Positions 12,856 to 13,855 of a stretch of DNA of 13,855 nucleotides are shown in pieces (position 1 is the first letter of the stretch; every line of letters starts with the position of its first letter). The stretch covers positions 1 to 13,855 of the forward strand of contig CAAEOW010000117.1 in NCBI GenBank assembly GCA_900757705.1, written 5' to 3'. The notes under the pieces are model-generated. The model saw only the letters and a list, made by a program, of their open reading frames with translations. It was not told the DNA's origin and did not search any database. A program made the position numbers and the translations under genes. The DNA is from an uncultured Collinsella sp. GTDB taxonomy: Bacteria > Actinomycetota > Coriobacteriia > Coriobacteriales > Coriobacteriaceae.

Positions 12856-13611
12856 ATGGCAACCGACGATAAAACCGACCGCGCTGGCGCATCCGCCGTA
12901 CCGCTGTACCAGCAGGTCATGGACGACCTGAAGGGCGAGATCGCGCGCGGCGTGTATGCGGCCGGCTCGCGCATTCCTTCCGAGATGGAGCTCGCGAAGT
13001 CTTACGGCGTGGGACGCATCACCGTGCGTCGCGCCATCGAGGAGCTGTCGCGCGCGGGATATCTCAACCGACAGCAGGGGAGGGGCACCTTTGTTTGCGC
13101 TCCCAAGCTCAAGCGCAAGATTGTCCAGAAAGGCGACGTCCAGAGCTTTACTGAGGGTTGTGCCGCCAACGACATGGTGGCCGGAGCGCGTCTGGTGTCG
13201 CGTACGGTGGTCGCGGCGACGCGCGAGGATGCGGCGTTCTTTGGTGTGGAGCCCGGCTGCGAGCTCATCGTGGTCGAGCGCGTGCGCACGGCCGACGGCA
13301 TCCCCGTCATGCTCGAGAACAACGCCTTTGTGCTCGCCGACCATCCCTATCTGCAGACGCTGGCCGATAAGGACCTCACCGATAACTCAATCTTTGCGCT
13401 CGTTGCCGAGCATTCGGGTCGCGCGCCGCTCAAGTCCGACCCCTGCACCGTGGAGATTGCGCTGGCGGATGCCCAGACGGCCCCGCTGCTGGGGGTGCCG
13501 GTCGGCGAGCCGCTCTTCTATATGGAGGCGTACTTTACCGATGCAGACGAGCGCCCCCTGCTGCTCGGGCGTCAAAAGATCGTGGGCTCGCGCTACGTGT
13601 TCGACATCTAG
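12856..13611 (+). CDS. GntR/HutC-family transcriptional regulator with UTRA domain (regulator 3)
   Basis: 251 residues. The N-terminal extension is about 10 residues longer than in regulator 2. The winged helix spans about 15-82: PLYQQVMDDLKGEIARGVYA, RIPSEMELAKSYGVGRITVRR, wing NRQQGRGTFV. The UTRA domain spans about 100-245 and ends in GRQKIVGSRYVFDI. The ATG lies 2 nt after the recQ stop and its GGAG ribosome binding site is inside recQ, so it is probably translated from the recQ message, an unusual pairing. Two identical ATAGAAC-type boxes flank the promoter of the following SIS gene, its likely target. Ligand unknown; by analogy a sugar-amine phosphate. Confidence 0.92.
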   Translation: MATDDKTDRAGASAVPLYQQVMDDLKGEIARGVYAAGSRIPSEMELAKSYGVGRITVRRAIEELSRAGYLNRQQGRGTFVCAPKLKRKIVQKGDVQSFTEGCAANDMVAGARLVSRTVVAATREDAAFFGVEPGCELIVVERVRTADGIPVMLENNAFVLADHPYLQTLADKDLTDNSIFALVAEHSGRAPLKSDPCTVEIALADAQTAPLLGVPVGEPLFYMEAYFTDADERPLLLGRQKIVGSRYVFDI

Positions 13612-13620
13612 CGGTCATAG

Positions 13621-13637
13621 ATAGAACAACATAGAAC
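13621..13637. promoter_or_regulatory. Candidate GntR3 operator, copy 1
   Basis: ATAGAACAACATAGAAC is a direct repeat of ATAGAAC with 10-bp period, 9 bp past the gntR3 stop. Its first 16 bases recur exactly at 13683, 62 bp away (about six helical turns), an arrangement that suits looping or cooperative binding around the promoter between them. Confidence 0.55.
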
Positions 13638-13654
13638 AAATTTGGTGAAATGAC

Positions 13655-13683
13655 TTCACCGGTGACAGCTTGCGTGCTATAAA
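13655..13683 (+). promoter_or_regulatory. Promoter of SIS3 unit
   Basis: TTCACC (13655-13660), a 17-bp spacer and TATAAA (13678-13683) make a plausible promoter flanked by the two ATAGAAC boxes. An alternative pair, TTGCGT (13670-13675) with TAGAAT (13694-13699) at 18 bp, would place the second box on the -10. The leader also holds a hairpin, GACAGCAG (13700-13707) with CTGCTGTC (13715-13722). Confidence 0.45.
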
Positions 13684-13699
13684 TAGAACAACATAGAAT
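13683..13699. promoter_or_regulatory. Candidate GntR3 operator, copy 2
   Basis: ATAGAACAACATAGAAT repeats the first 16 bases of the box at 13621-13637. It overlaps the expected transcription start or -10 of the SIS3 unit, so binding here should repress. Confidence 0.55.
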
Positions 13700-13755
13700 G
13701 ACAGCAGGTACGAGCTGCTGTCGTTCAAAGTTGCCACATAAGGAGGAGCGTTACC

Positions 13756-13855
13756 GTGAACGCACACGATCTGATTCAGGAAATTATCGAGCGCAAGGGT
13801 AAGATCGAGAACGTCTTTTGGATCGCCTGCGGCGGTTCGATGATCGACCTGATGC
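13756..13855 (+). CDS. SIS-domain protein, N-terminal fragment (SIS3)
   Basis: The frame opens at GTG 13756, preceded by AAGGAGGAG (from 13740, about 8 nt spacing), and runs off the right edge after 33 residues. The visible sequence, MNAHDLIQEIIERKGKIENV followed by FWIACGGSMIDLM, matches the start of SIS1 (VVWIGAGGSNGG) and SIS2 (VAFVGCGASMSD), including the first-lobe phosphate-binding loop. It is therefore a third paralogue, with its own regulator upstream. Catalytic residues lie outside the window, and whether a further transporter follows cannot be seen. Confidence 0.75.
   Translation, partial: MNAHDLIQEIIERKGKIENVFWIACGGSMIDLM

Noticed and set aside
11252..12892. Long open frame on the minus strand opposite recQ (about 546 codons)
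   Set aside because: recQ on the plus strand has every helicase motif; the opposite frame is low-complexity Ala/Leu/His-rich, as expected from antisense of GC-rich codons.
1..13855. CRISPR array, tRNA, rRNA, complete insertion sequence or prophage
   Set aside because: No regularly spaced identical repeats, no cloverleaf, no transposase or integrase frame was found; repeats present are single palindromes.

Overview
The window is high-GC bacterial DNA with strong C/G preference at third codon positions, dense genes and AT-rich promoter gaps. Gene content (mannose-family PTS, FrlB-like sugar isomerase (SIS) proteins, several GntR/UTRA regulators, a YitT-type protein, stand-alone recQ) suggests a gut anaerobe of the Coriobacteriia, most likely Collinsella or a relative. 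This placement is inference from gene flavour; there is no rRNA or other marker here.

Layout. 1-217: end of a GNAT acetyltransferase. 265-2185: a divergent pair, GntR regulator 1 (minus) and SIS protein 1 (plus), with copies of a TGTAT-type direct-repeat box at both promoters. 2445-3527: an EamA-type transporter with a TTG start. 3711-7486: the core operon, PTS EIIAB, EIIC, EIID and SIS protein 2, closed by a strong intrinsic terminator. 7647-8276: HAD phosphatase or phosphoglucomutase-like enzyme. 8633-9640: YitT/DUF2179 membrane protein. 9745-10464: GntR regulator 2. 10871-12853: recQ, followed after 2 nt by GntR regulator 3 (12856-13611). 13756 to the edge: start of a third SIS protein.

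Working model. A sugar-amine (Amadori compound such as fructoselysine or glucoselysine, or an amino sugar) enters and is phosphorylated by the mannose-family PTS. FrlB/GfrE/GfrF-like SIS deglycases then split the 6-phosphate into a hexose phosphate and a free amine. SIS1 and SIS2 both keep a Glu and His 16 residues apart, the arrangement I recall for the catalytic pair of FrlB. Three SIS genes and three GntR/UTRA genes lie in one 14 kb stretch, and each regulator appears to have its own operator class: TGTAT boxes for GntR1, TATAACG boxes shared by the EamA gene, the PTS operon and gntR2, and ATAGAAC boxes before SIS3. This looks like a set of related substrate modules.

The intergenic gaps are rich in hairpins. 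There are four or five short REP-like palindromes with a common GTCCC-TTT-TG core but different, internally complementary stems; two elements sharing TTCACCGCAA/TTGCGGTGGA arms; a 124-nt nested hairpin; a 64-nt hairpin with perfect 18-bp arms; and a minus-strand candidate structured RNA with a C(UUCG)G tetraloop. No tRNA, rRNA, CRISPR array or complete insertion sequence was seen.
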